DNA from: Pyxidicoccus trucidator
Lineage (GTDB): Bacteria > Myxococcota > Myxococcia > Myxococcales > Myxococcaceae
Direction: 5' to 3'
Assembly: GCF_010894435.1 (NCBI RefSeq)
Contig: NZ_JAAIXZ010000002.1
Location: 496,001-560,000 of the forward strand
Length of the DNA: 64,000 nucleotides
The position numbers and the translations under genes were made by a program. Shown here piece by piece: positions 50,346-59,820 of this stretch. The first letter of the stretch is position 1; each line of letters opens with the position of its first letter. A model generated the notes under the pieces. That model searched no databases and was not told the origin of the DNA. It saw nothing but the letters and a program-made list of their open reading frames with translations.

Positions 50346-50402
50346 GCAGGGCGCCGAGCCTAAGGCCGACTCGCGGCGGAGGACAGAATTCGGCCGCCGT
50401 CC

Positions 50403-50843
50403 TCAGTCCACCATGAACACGCCGGAAATCATCTTCCCCATGGCGCAGCCGTAGACGAGCTTGCCGGACTCCTTGGGAGTGAAGGCGATTTCCACCGGCT
50501 GGTTCAGCGGCAGCGGGGTGTTGATGTCGTAGCCGTCCATGACGACCTCGGTGGCGCACGTCTGCTCCGTCTTGCGCGTCACCACGAGCTTCACCGGCTC
50601 GCCCTTCTTCAGATTCACGGGGCTGGGCTCGTAGCCCTTCTCCGTCACGGACAGCTCCACCACGCGCACCCCGCCCTCGCGCTTCTCATTGGCAGCGGGA
50701 GCCGCGGGAGCCGCAGCGGCCTCCGGCGCCTTCGCGGAGGCCCCTGGGTCCTTGGTGCAGCCCTGCTGCGTGGCGCCCACCATGGCGGCCGTCGCGGCCA
50801 GGGCGAGCCAGGGCTTGATGATGCGGGAGATGAAGCGGCGCAT
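50403..50843 (-). CDS. Cupredoxin-domain lipoprotein
   Basis: The product has 146 residues. A hydrophobic signal (WLALAATAAMVG) runs to a cysteine in TQQGC, followed by an Ala/Pro linker, so it is probably lipid-anchored. The domain, from about residue 58, matches the cupredoxin_1 family: VVELSVTEKGYEPSPVNLKK, LVVTRKTEQTCATEV, and FTPKESGKLVYGCAMGKMIS. The two cysteines and the Met residues are candidate copper ligands; no His ligand is evident at the usual site, so metal binding may be atypical. CGAGG precedes the ATG at 50843. It likely functions in copper handling or electron transfer in the cell envelope. Confidence 0.83.
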   Translation of the reverse strand: MRRFISRIIKPWLALAATAAMVGATQQGCTKDPGASAKAPEAAAAPAAPAANEKREGGVRVVELSVTEKGYEPSPVNLKKGEPVKLVVTRKTEQTCATEVVMDGYDINTPLPLNQPVEIAFTPKESGKLVYGCAMGKMISGVFMVD

Positions 50844-50896
50844 GTGAAGCCTCGAAGGGAAGGAGGGGGCACGGCGCCCCGAGGAGACGGCGGCCC

Positions 50897-52132
<1,236 letters not shown>

Positions 52133-52175
52133 AGTCGTACGTTACCTGATGCGAGATTTCCGGGCATGCCCGGCT

Positions 52176-52592
52176 TCACGGCTGGAGGGATGCTGAAAGG
52201 TCCACCTTCCATCCGGACGGCTCCCGGACCATCTGGACCTCGTGGGAGCTTCCGGGCGAGCGCACGAGCACGGTCGCCTTGTCGCCCTCCTCACGGACCA
52301 GCGAAACCTCCGTAACATCCGGAGGGGGAGGGACATTCGCGAAGAAGAGTGCCAGGGGCTCCGGCTTCTCGGTGCCACCGGACGCCTCGCTCACTGCCCG
52401 GGCCCGCTCGGCCAATGCGTCCTGGGTGGGCTTGGACAGCACTGCCCACGCCTCACGCAGCTCGCCCTTGCGAACCTTGTCGTGGAACAGCCGGTAGGCG
52501 CCCTGCGGGGTGTCCTGGCGATTGCAGCCGCCCAGGCCCAGGCCGAGCAGGACCAGGGCCACCAGCCAGGGCATCATCACGGTCGGGCGCAT
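52176..52592 (-). CDS. Small lipoprotein (DUF4878-like)
   Basis: The product has 138 residues. A lipoprotein signal (WLVALVLLGLGLGGC) is followed by a compact domain with the pattern of DUF4878/NTF2-like lipoproteins: AYRLFHDKVRKGELREAWAV, then strands with charged turns (VLVRSPGSSHEVQMVREPSG, WKVDLS). The order of early helices and late strands ending in W-K-V-D fits that family, in which the function is unknown. It follows the diguanylate cyclase gene by 56 bases on the same strand, and the two could be co-transcribed. Confidence 0.8.
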   Translation of the reverse strand: MRPTVMMPWLVALVLLGLGLGGCNRQDTPQGAYRLFHDKVRKGELREAWAVLSKPTQDALAERARAVSEASGGTEKPEPLALFFANVPPPPDVTEVSLVREEGDKATVLVRSPGSSHEVQMVREPSGWKVDLSASLQP

Positions 52593-52648
52593 GGAAACAG
52601 GGATTTAGGTCAAAGCGTCGCCGGGGGAAAGCCCGAGCTTCATCCTTG

Positions 52649-53692
52649 TCACGCCGCGTGCTGGTGGACGCGGTTGCGGCCCGCTCCCTTGGCCGCATAG
52701 AGGCTGGTGTCCGCCGCCAGCAGCAGGGCCTCCGCGCTCGCCAGGCTGGCCGAGGGCACCGTGGCCACCCCCAGCGACGCCGTCAGCCGCACTTCCTGCG
52801 TCCGCCCGTCCGCGCCCGGGTGCTCCAGCGCCAGCGACTCAATCGCCTCGCGCACGCGCTCGCACACCCGCAGCGCATCCGCCGGCGACGTCTCCGGCAG
52901 CAGGGCGATGAACTCCTCGCCGCCGTACCGGGCAATCAGGTCCACTTCTCGCAGCCGCGAGCGCGCCGTCTGCGCCACCGCCTTCAGCACCTGGTCTCCG
53001 AAGGGGTGCCCGAAGGTGTCATTGATGCGCTTGAAGTGGTCGATATCCAGCATCACCAGCGACAGCGGCGAGCCGTACCGCCGCGAGCGCGCGAACTCCT
53101 CCAGCAGTCGCTCCTCGAAGTAGCGCCGGTTGAACAGCCCGGTGAGCGCGTCCGTCCGGCTGAGCGCCAGCAGCTCCTCGCGCCGCGCCGCCAGCTCCTT
53201 GTTGGCCCGGTCCAGCTCCCGGTTCTTCTCCACCAGCGCGTCCTGCAGCGCCTTCAGCCGCAGCATGGACTTCACCCGCGCCGACAGCTCCAGCATGTCG
53301 AAGGGCTTCACCAGGTAGTCGTCCGCCCCCAGCTCCAGCCCCTCCACCTTCCCCGCCGCCTGCCGCGCCGTCATCAGAATCACCGGGATGAAGCCGAAGC
53401 CGTCCTCCCCCGAGTTCGCCTTGACGATGCGGCACACCTCCACCCCGCCCAGCCCCGGCATCTCCACGTCCATCAGGATGAGGTCCGGCCGCGCCTGGCG
53501 GATGGCCGACAGGGCCTGCGTCCCGTCATTCGCTTCCTTGAAGAGGTAGCCGTGTGGCGCCAGCCCCTCGCGCACATGCCGCACGTGCGCCGGGTCGTCG
53601 TCCACGATGAGCACCGTCCGGCCGCTGAGCTCGCCCCCGGGTGACGCGCGGCGAGCAACCTCCAGCGTCCTCTTCCGTTCGCCCTCCGCCAT
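52649..53692 (-). CDS. Response regulator diguanylate cyclase (REC-GGDEF)
   Basis: The product has 347 residues. The receiver domain (about 25-150) has the acidic pocket VDDDP, phospho-acceptor Asp75 in LILMDVEMPG and the Lys in DDYLVKPFD. A coiled-coil linker (about 155-185) leads to the GGDEF domain: DALTGLFNRRYFEERL, DIDHFKRINDTFGH and RYGGEEF. The GGEEF form is active in many enzymes, and the inhibitory site RxxD (REVD) stands five residues before it. The enzyme should make cyclic di-GMP when phosphorylated, with product inhibition. I preferred the ATG at 53692 over a TTG seven codons upstream. No partner kinase is adjacent. The PilB extension ATPase nearby has an N-terminal domain of a type known to bind cyclic di-GMP. 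Confidence 0.92.
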   Translation of the reverse strand: MAEGERKRTLEVARRASPGGELSGRTVLIVDDDPAHVRHVREGLAPHGYLFKEANDGTQALSAIRQARPDLILMDVEMPGLGGVEVCRIVKANSGEDGFGFIPVILMTARQAAGKVEGLELGADDYLVKPFDMLELSARVKSMLRLKALQDALVEKNRELDRANKELAARREELLALSRTDALTGLFNRRYFEERLLEEFARSRRYGSPLSLVMLDIDHFKRINDTFGHPFGDQVLKAVAQTARSRLREVDLIARYGGEEFIALLPETSPADALRVCERVREAIESLALEHPGADGRTQEVRLTASLGVATVPSASLASAEALLLAADTSLYAAKGAGRNRVHQHAA

Positions 53693-53799
53693 GCCTTTTC
53701 GCCCCCGGTGCAATCGTCCCGCGGCGCGGGAATGAGTGCGATTCTCACCTGCCGAGATGGGGAAGCCAAGAGGGCGGGCAAGTGCCCGTCTTGCAAGCG

Positions 53800-54420
53800 T
53801 TAGCCGGGCTTCACCAGCCGTGCGCGGTAGACCGGCTCCCCGCTCGCCAGGTAGCGCCGCTCCCGGGTGGAGGGCACCTCTTCCGGCTCATAAGGATGGA
53901 ACACTCCTGAACCCAGGGGGTTCTGGAAACCCACGGATTCCAGGATGGCCAGCATGGCCTCGCCCCGGTCCTGCACGTCGGTGCGCATGTCGAAGCGGCC
54001 GCCGGGGGCGAGCTTCTCCAGCAGCAGCTGGGCGAAGGCGGGCTGAATCACCGCGCGCTTGGCGTGGGAGCGCTTCCACCAGGGGTCCGGGAACTGGAGG
54101 TGGACGACGGCGAGGGAGTTGGCCTCGAAGATGCGGGGCACGACGAAGCGGGCGTCGGCCTCGATGACGCGCAGGTTGCGCAGGCCGGCCTTGTCGGCGC
54201 GGGCCTGGGTGTCGCGCGCGTACTTCTTGCGCCACTCGAAGGCGACGAAGCGCACCCCGGGGTTGCGCCGACAGTACTCCAGGGCGTGGCCTCCGGCGCC
54301 GGAGCCAATCTCCAGCTCCAGCGGGCCGGTGTAGCCGAACTCCGCGTCCCAGTCCGGGGGGCGCTCCATGGTGACGAACTTGAGCCCGACGGGCTCTGGC
54401 AGCAGGCGGGGGCGGGTCAT
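53800..54420 (-). CDS. trmB: tRNA (guanine-N7)-methyltransferase
   Basis: The product has 206 residues and spans the whole TrmB family: the SAM-binding loop LELEIGSGAGGHALEYCRRN, FVAFEWRKKYARDT, the conserved LQFPDPWWKRSHAKRAVIQP and the C-terminal TRTDVQD-like FDMRTDVQDRG followed by STRERRYLASGEPVYR. The enzyme methylates G46 in the variable loop of many tRNAs. The ATG at 54420 starts at the first conserved residues; a longer open frame upstream overlaps ribF antisense and is spurious. It is divergent from ribF with 90 bases between the starts. Confidence 0.96.
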   Translation of the reverse strand: MTRPRLLPEPVGLKFVTMERPPDWDAEFGYTGPLELEIGSGAGGHALEYCRRNPGVRFVAFEWRKKYARDTQARADKAGLRNLRVIEADARFVVPRIFEANSLAVVHLQFPDPWWKRSHAKRAVIQPAFAQLLLEKLAPGGRFDMRTDVQDRGEAMLAILESVGFQNPLGSGVFHPYEPEEVPSTRERRYLASGEPVYRARLVKPG

Positions 54421-54510
54421 GGAAGGGGGGCCTCCAACCACGACGGCGCCGGGTTTGGCCAGGGAAAAACGCGGGCGCGGGGCCGCGGGGGCTGGGGTAT
54501 ACGGGAGGCC

Positions 54511-55437
54511 ATGAAGGTCTTCCACTCGGTGGCGGAGGCGGGCCGGGCGCTGGCCGGTCAGGCGCTCGCGCTGGGCAACTTCGACGGCGTCCACGTGGGC
54601 CACCAGGCCCTCTTCTCCGAGGCCCGCCGCCACGGCGAGGCCGCCGCCTTCACCTTCCATCCCCACCCCGGCAAGGTGCTCCAGCCGGACCTCGCCCCCA
54701 AGCTGATTACGCTGCTGCCCCGCAAGCTGGAGCTGTTCGGCCAGTGCGGCCTGGCCGCCGCGGTGGTGCAGCCCTTCACTCGGGACTACGCGCGCACGCC
54801 CCCCGTCGACTTCGAGGCCGGCCTCTTCGACGCGCTCGGCGTGGCGCACGTGGTGGTGGGCAGCGACTTCACCTACGGCTCGGCCCGCAAGGGCACCGTG
54901 GACACGCTGCGCGAGGCGGCCGCCCGGCGCGGGGCGCACGTGCATGTGGTGGCGCCCGTCACCGTGGACGGCGTCGTGGCCTCGTCCTCCCGCGTGCGCG
55001 AGTACATCCTCGAAGGCCGCGTGTCCGCCGCGCGGCGGCTGCTGGGCCGCCCGTTCGACCTGGACGGCACGGTGGTGGCCGGCGCGGGGCGGGGCAGGGG
55101 CATCGGCTTTCCCACCGCCAACGTGGACACGCAGAACGAGCTGCGCCCCGCACCCGGTGTCTACGCCATCCGCGTGCACCTGCCCGGAGAGCCCCAGGGC
55201 ACCTGGTACGCGGGCGCCGCCAATATCGGTGTGAAGCCCACCTTCGGCGGCACCGAAGTCACCATTGAAGCCCACCTGCTGGACTTCACCGGCGACCTCT
55301 ATGGCAAGGAGCTCCGGGTGCAGTTCTTGGAGCGGCTGCGCCCCGAGCAGCGCTTCGGCTCCGTCGCCGAGCTCATCGGGCAGATCAAACGCGACGTCGA
55401 GGCCGCCCGCACCGTCATCGCCGGTGTGGGTGACTGA
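54511..55437 (+). CDS. ribF: Bifunctional riboflavin kinase / FAD synthetase
   Basis: The product has 308 residues, normal for RibF. The FAD synthetase half has LALGNFDGVHVGHQALF, TFHPHPGKVL and VVGSDFTYGSARKG. The riboflavin kinase half has SSSRVREYILEGRVSAARRL, then GRGRGIGFPTANVD and the strands ending NIGVKPTFGG and EAHLLDF. The enzyme converts riboflavin to FMN and then FAD. GGGAGGCC precedes the ATG. It is followed after 207 bases by pilB, which has its own promoter. Confidence 0.96.
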   Translation: MKVFHSVAEAGRALAGQALALGNFDGVHVGHQALFSEARRHGEAAAFTFHPHPGKVLQPDLAPKLITLLPRKLELFGQCGLAAAVVQPFTRDYARTPPVDFEAGLFDALGVAHVVVGSDFTYGSARKGTVDTLREAAARRGAHVHVVAPVTVDGVVASSSRVREYILEGRVSAARRLLGRPFDLDGTVVAGAGRGRGIGFPTANVDTQNELRPAPGVYAIRVHLPGEPQGTWYAGAANIGVKPTFGGTEVTIEAHLLDFTGDLYGKELRVQFLERLRPEQRFGSVAELIGQIKRDVEAARTVIAGVGD

Positions 55438-55495
55438 GCGTTTTTCCCGTGTTTCTTCAACGGGTTGACCTGCCAAGGGAGCAGGCGAGGGCGCC

Positions 55496-55524
55496 TTGAC
55501 GCGAGAGCGCGGCTCCCCTCTAAT
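55496..55524 (+). promoter_or_regulatory. Predicted sigma-70-type promoter of pilB
   Basis: TTGACG (55496-55501) and TCTAAT (55519-55524) are separated by exactly 17 bases, a near-consensus housekeeping promoter. Transcription would start near 55531, leaving a leader of about 115 bases before the pilB ATG at 55645. Confidence 0.65.
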
Positions 55525-55539
55525 TCGTATCAGGAACCG

Positions 55540-55566
55540 TGCCAGGGGCCTCGTGGCCCCCTGGCA
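55540..55566 (+). promoter_or_regulatory. Hairpin in the pilB leader
   Basis: TGCCAGGGGCC pairs with GGCCCCCTGGCA across a TCGT loop, with one bulged C. It lies about 10 bases after the predicted transcription start. There is no following T-run, so it is more likely an mRNA stability or regulatory element than a terminator. Confidence 0.5.
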
Positions 55567-55644
55567 TCTCCCAACGTCTCCTGCATGCGGAACGGGCCCC
55601 CCGCCCGGTCCTTTCTTCTTTCCTCAAGGAAGAGGCTTCAACGA

Positions 55645-57345
55645 ATGTCCGGTCGACTCGGTGAACTGCTGGTTCGCGAGAACCTCATCTCCGTCCAGCA
55701 GCTGCGCAAGGCCCAGGAAGAGCAGCAGAAGAACGGCACGCGCATCGGCACCGCCCTCATCAAGACGGGCGCCATCGAGGAGTCGAAGCTCACCGACTTC
55801 CTCTCCAAGCAGTACGGCGTGCCGGCCATCAACCTGAAGGACTTCGACATCGACCCGGAGATCATCAAGCTCGTGCCCAAGGAAGTGGCCGAGAAGCACC
55901 TGGTGATCCCCGTCAACCGTGCCGGCCCGTCGCTCATCGCCGCCATGTGCGACCCGTCCAACATCTTCGCGGTGGACGACCTGAAGTTCCTCACCGGCTA
56001 CAACATCGAGACGGTGGTCGCCTCCGAGGTCTCCATCCGCGAGGCCATCGAGCGCTACTACGCGGAGAAGGGCCCCTCCCTCGAGGACATCGTCGGTGAC
56101 GTGGGCGACGACATCGAGGTCGCCAAGGAGGCCGAGGAGAACATCGACGAGATGGCCAAGGCCGCGGACGACGCGCCCGTGGTCAAGCTCGTCAACCTCA
56201 TCCTCATGGACGCCATCAAGAAGCGCGCGTCCGACATCCACATCGAACCGTACGAGAAGGACTTCCGCGTCCGCTTCCGCATCGACGGTGTGATGTACGA
56301 GGTCATGCGCCCGCCCATGAAGCTGCGCAACGCGATTACGTCGCGTCTGAAGATCATGGCCTCGCTGGACATCTCCGAGCGGCGCCTGCCGCAGGACGGC
56401 CGCATCAAGATCAAGATCGGCGGCGGCAAGGAGATGGACTTCCGCGTGAGCGTGTGCCCCACGCTCTTCGGCGAGAAGGTCGTCATGCGTCTGCTCGACA
56501 AGAGCAACCTCCAGCTGGACATGACCAAGCTGGGCTTCGACGCGCAGCCGCTGGCCTGGTTCAAGGAGGCCATCGACCGGCCCTACGGCATGGTGCTGGT
56601 GACGGGCCCCACGGGCTCCGGCAAGACGACGACGCTGTACTCGGCGCTCTCCAGCCTCAACGGCATCGACACCAACATCTGCACCGCCGAGGACCCCGTC
56701 GAGTTCAACTTCGCCGGCATCAACCAGGTGCAGATGCATGACGACATCGGCCTGAACTTCGCCGCGGCCCTCCGCTCCTTCCTCCGCCAGGACCCGGACA
56801 TCATCATGATTGGTGAGATCCGCGACTTCGAGACGGCGGAAATCGGCGTCAAGGCCGCGCTCACCGGCCACCTGGTGCTCTCCACGCTGCACACCAACGA
56901 CGCCCCGGGCACGGTCAGCCGTCTGCTCAACATGGGCATCGAGCCGTTCCTCGTGACGGCCTCGCTCAACCTCATCCTCGCCCAGCGTCTGGCGCGCCGC
57001 CTGTGCCCCGCCTGCAAGAAGCCGGCGGAGAAGGTGGACGAGCAGGCCCTCATCGACGCCGGCGTCCCGCCGGACAAGATTGGCACCTTCACCATGTACG
57101 AGAAGGTCGGCTGCCGCGACTGCAATGACCGCGGCTACCGTGGCCGCGTCGCCATCTACGAGGTCATGCCCTTCTGGGACGGCCTCAAGGAGCTGGTCAT
57201 CAACGGTGGCTCCGCCGCCGAGCTCAAGCAGGAGGCCATCCGCCTGGGCATGAGCAGCCTGCGCATGTCCGGCCTCAGGAAGATGATGGACGGCGCCACC
57301 ACCCTGGAAGAAGTCGTCGGCAACACCGCCCCGGACCGCTTCTAG
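55645..57345 (+). CDS. pilB: Type IV pilus extension ATPase PilB
   Basis: The product has 566 residues, the length of Myxococcus xanthus PilB. The N-terminus (RLGELLVRENLISVQQLRKA) is a GspE N-terminal/MshEN-like domain, a type that binds cyclic di-GMP. The ATPase core has GPTGSGKTTTLYSALSSLNG (Walker A), the Asp box, DIIMIGEIRDFETAEI (Walker B) and the His box (LSTLHTNDAPG). A zinc tetracysteine is formed by CPAC and CRDC. PilB is a cytoplasmic hexamer that powers pilus assembly and social (S) motility. I chose the ATG at 55645, preceded by AAGGAAGAGG, because the MshEN motif starts at residue 4. pilT follows after 39 bases. Confidence 0.97.
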   Translation: MSGRLGELLVRENLISVQQLRKAQEEQQKNGTRIGTALIKTGAIEESKLTDFLSKQYGVPAINLKDFDIDPEIIKLVPKEVAEKHLVIPVNRAGPSLIAAMCDPSNIFAVDDLKFLTGYNIETVVASEVSIREAIERYYAEKGPSLEDIVGDVGDDIEVAKEAEENIDEMAKAADDAPVVKLVNLILMDAIKKRASDIHIEPYEKDFRVRFRIDGVMYEVMRPPMKLRNAITSRLKIMASLDISERRLPQDGRIKIKIGGGKEMDFRVSVCPTLFGEKVVMRLLDKSNLQLDMTKLGFDAQPLAWFKEAIDRPYGMVLVTGPTGSGKTTTLYSALSSLNGIDTNICTAEDPVEFNFAGINQVQMHDDIGLNFAAALRSFLRQDPDIIMIGEIRDFETAEIGVKAALTGHLVLSTLHTNDAPGTVSRLLNMGIEPFLVTASLNLILAQRLARRLCPACKKPAEKVDEQALIDAGVPPDKIGTFTMYEKVGCRDCNDRGYRGRVAIYEVMPFWDGLKELVINGGSAAELKQEAIRLGMSSLRMSGLRKMMDGATTLEEVVGNTAPDRF

Positions 57346-57384
57346 TCACTCCTCCCCCACCGCCTCACCGAAGGACATCCCCCC

Positions 57385-58506
57385 GTGGCCAACCTGCACC
57401 AGCTCCTCAAGGCGATGGTCGAGAAGGGCGCTTCCGACCTCCACGTCACCACCGGCTCACCGCCGCAGCTTCGCGTCGACGGCGAGCTCGTCCCCTTGAA
57501 GACGGCGCCGCTGACCCCCGTGGAGACCAAGCAGCTCTGCTACTCCATCCTCACGGACGCCCAGAAGCACAAGTTCGAGGAGGACAACGAGCTGGACCTG
57601 TCCTTCGGCGTGAAGGGCCTGTCGCGCTTCCGCGCCAACATCTTCATGCAGCGTGGCGCGGTGGCCGGGGCCTTCCGAACCATTCCCTTCAAGATTCTGA
57701 CGTTCCAGGAGCTGGGCCTGCCCCCGGTGGTCGCGGAGCTGGTGAAGAAGCCCCGCGGCCTCATCCTGGTGACGGGCCCCACGGGCTCGGGCAAGTCCAC
57801 CACGCTGGCCTCGATGATCGACAAGATCAACACCGAGCGTCATGAGCACATCATGACCATCGAGGACCCCATCGAGTACCTGCACCCGCACAAGAACTGC
57901 CTCGTCAATCAGCGCGAGGTGGGTGCGGACACGCGGAACTTCAAGACGGCCCTCAAGTACATCCTCCGCCAGGACCCGGACATCGTGCTCGTCGGCGAGC
58001 TCCGTGACTTGGAGACGATTGAAGCGGCGCTCACCATCGCCGAGACGGGCCACATCTGCTACGCCACGCTACACACCAATAGCGCGGTGCAGACCATCAA
58101 CCGCGTCCTCGACGTGTTCCCCCCGTACCAGCAGCCGCAGGTGCGCGCCCAGATGTCCTTCGTGCTCGAGGGCGTGATGAGCCAGGCGCTGGTGGCCAAG
58201 GCGGGCGGCCCGGGCCGCATCCTCGCGCTGGAGGTGATGATTCCCAACCCCGCCATCCGGAACCTCATCCGCGAGGACAAGGTCCATCAAATCTACTCGT
58301 CCATGCAGGTCGGCCAGGCCAAGTTCGGCATGCAGACCTTCAATCAGGCGCTGGCGGCGCTCCTCCTCCGCCGGCTCATCTCCCAGGATGAGGCCTTCGG
58401 CCGCTCCAGCGACCCGGAGGAGCTGCGCAACATCCTCGCCAGTGGTGGGCAGAACCTCCCGGGCATGCCCCAGCAGCGACCAGCCGGGGGAGCGGGCGGT
58501 CGTTAG
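57385..58506 (+). CDS. pilT: Type IV pilus retraction ATPase PilT
   Basis: The product has 373 residues from a GTG start preceded by GAAGGA. It opens with the PilT pattern LHQLLKAMVEKGASDLHVTT, then GPTGSGKSTTLASMIDKIN (Walker A), MTIEDPIEYLH (Asp box), DIVLVGELRDLETIEAALT (Walker B) and CYATLHTNSAVQT (His box). The C-terminal AIRNLIREDKVHQIYSSMQ segment is the conserved AIRNLIRE motif of PilT, needed for retraction. The hexameric ATPase depolymerises the pilus to pull the cell forward. It lies between pilB and pilC in one operon. Confidence 0.97.
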   Translation: MANLHQLLKAMVEKGASDLHVTTGSPPQLRVDGELVPLKTAPLTPVETKQLCYSILTDAQKHKFEEDNELDLSFGVKGLSRFRANIFMQRGAVAGAFRTIPFKILTFQELGLPPVVAELVKKPRGLILVTGPTGSGKSTTLASMIDKINTERHEHIMTIEDPIEYLHPHKNCLVNQREVGADTRNFKTALKYILRQDPDIVLVGELRDLETIEAALTIAETGHICYATLHTNSAVQTINRVLDVFPPYQQPQVRAQMSFVLEGVMSQALVAKAGGPGRILALEVMIPNPAIRNLIREDKVHQIYSSMQVGQAKFGMQTFNQALAALLLRRLISQDEAFGRSSDPEELRNILASGGQNLPGMPQQRPAGGAGGR

Positions 58507-58563
58507 TTCCAGGAATTTGGGATCAGCGGTTAGACTCGCGCGGCGTCCGCGGAGGTCCAGGTC

Positions 58564-59820
58564 ATGGCAGCCCCAGCAGTGCAACAGAAGGCCGTAGCCA
58601 CCAAGAAGAACACGTCCCAGTTCCTCTGGGAGGCGAAGACCAAAGGCGGAGAGACGAAGAAGGGCGAGATGGAGGCCTTGGACACCGAGGCCGTCAACGC
58701 GCGCCTCAAGTCCCTGGGCCTCAACCCGACCAAGGTGCGCAAGAAGGGCGCCCTGGACGGTGCCATCACCCTGCCGGGCATCGGCGGGGTGACGGGCAAG
58801 GACATCCTCGTCTTCACCCGTCAGTTCGCCACGATGATCGACGCCGGCCTCCCGCTGGTGCAGTGCCTCGACATCCTGGCGTCCCAGATGGACAACCCCG
58901 CCTTCAAGAAGGTGTTGTTCGCCATCAAGGGCAAGGTGGAGCAGGGCAGCACCTTCGCGGATGCGCTGAAGGAGCACCCCAAGGTCTTCGACGAGCTCTA
59001 CACCCAGCTGTGCGCGGCCGGTGAGGTCGGCGGTATCCTCGACTCCATCCTCAACCGGCTCGCGGCCTACCGCGAGAAGAACGAGAAGCTCAAGCGCAAG
59101 GTCAAGGGCGCGATGACCTACCCGGCCATCGTCATCCTGGTGGCCATCGGCGTGACGGCGCTCCTCCTCCTCCAGGTGACGCCGGTGTTCGCGAAGATGT
59201 TCGCGGACTTCGGCTCCGCGCTGCCGGCCCCGACGCAGTTCGTGGTCGACTTCTCGGAGGCGGCGCAGAAGTACGTCTTCCATGCCGTCGGCATCATCAC
59301 CGTGCTGGTGGTCTCCTTCACCTGGAGCTACCGCCAGGTCCGGGGCCGCAAGTTCTGGGACAAGGTCTTCCTGAAGATGCCGCTGTTCGGGCCCGTGCTC
59401 CGCAAGGTCGCCGTGGCGCGCTTCACCCGCACGCTGGGCACCATGCTCTCCTCGGGCGTGCCCATCCTCGACGCGCTGGACGTCACCGCGAAGACGGCCG
59501 GTAACCGCACGGTGGAAGAGGCCATCTACTACGTGCGCGGGAAGATCTCCGAGGGCAAGAACATCGCGGGTCCGCTGTCGGAGACCAAGGTGTTCCCCTC
59601 CATGGTGGTGCAGATGATTGGCGTCGGTGAGGCCACCGGCGCCATGGACACCATGCTCAACAAGATCGCCGACTTCTACGACGACGAGGTGGACACCGCC
59701 GTCAGCTCGCTCACGGCGATGATTGAGCCGTTGCTGATGGTGTTCCTCGGCGGCGTGGTCGGTGGCTTCCTCATCGCCATGTACCTGCCCATCTTCTCCA
59801 TCGCCGGTGCCATCAAGTAG
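58564..59820 (+). CDS. pilC: Type IV pilus inner-membrane platform protein PilC
   Basis: The product has 418 residues and contains two copies of the T2SSF (GspF) domain. The first has VFTRQFATMIDAGLPLVQCL and the membrane segment YPAIVILVAIGVTALLLLQV. The second has RFTRTLGTMLSSGVPILDAL and ends with MIEPLLMVFLGGVVGGFLIA. A basic, Lys/Thr-rich N-terminus precedes the first domain. PilC is the inner-membrane base on which PilB and PilT act. The last base of the TAG stop is the first of the pilS GTG start, so pilS is translationally coupled. Confidence 0.96.
   Translation: MAAPAVQQKAVATKKNTSQFLWEAKTKGGETKKGEMEALDTEAVNARLKSLGLNPTKVRKKGALDGAITLPGIGGVTGKDILVFTRQFATMIDAGLPLVQCLDILASQMDNPAFKKVLFAIKGKVEQGSTFADALKEHPKVFDELYTQLCAAGEVGGILDSILNRLAAYREKNEKLKRKVKGAMTYPAIVILVAIGVTALLLLQVTPVFAKMFADFGSALPAPTQFVVDFSEAAQKYVFHAVGIITVLVVSFTWSYRQVRGRKFWDKVFLKMPLFGPVLRKVAVARFTRTLGTMLSSGVPILDALDVTAKTAGNRTVEEAIYYVRGKISEGKNIAGPLSETKVFPSMVVQMIGVGEATGAMDTMLNKIADFYDDEVDTAVSSLTAMIEPLLMVFLGGVVGGFLIAMYLPIFSIAGAIK

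Noticed and set aside
54421..55476. Upstream extension of the trmB frame to over 550 codons.
   Set aside because: It is antisense to ribF, which has complete motifs; the TrmB family starts at the ATG at 54420.
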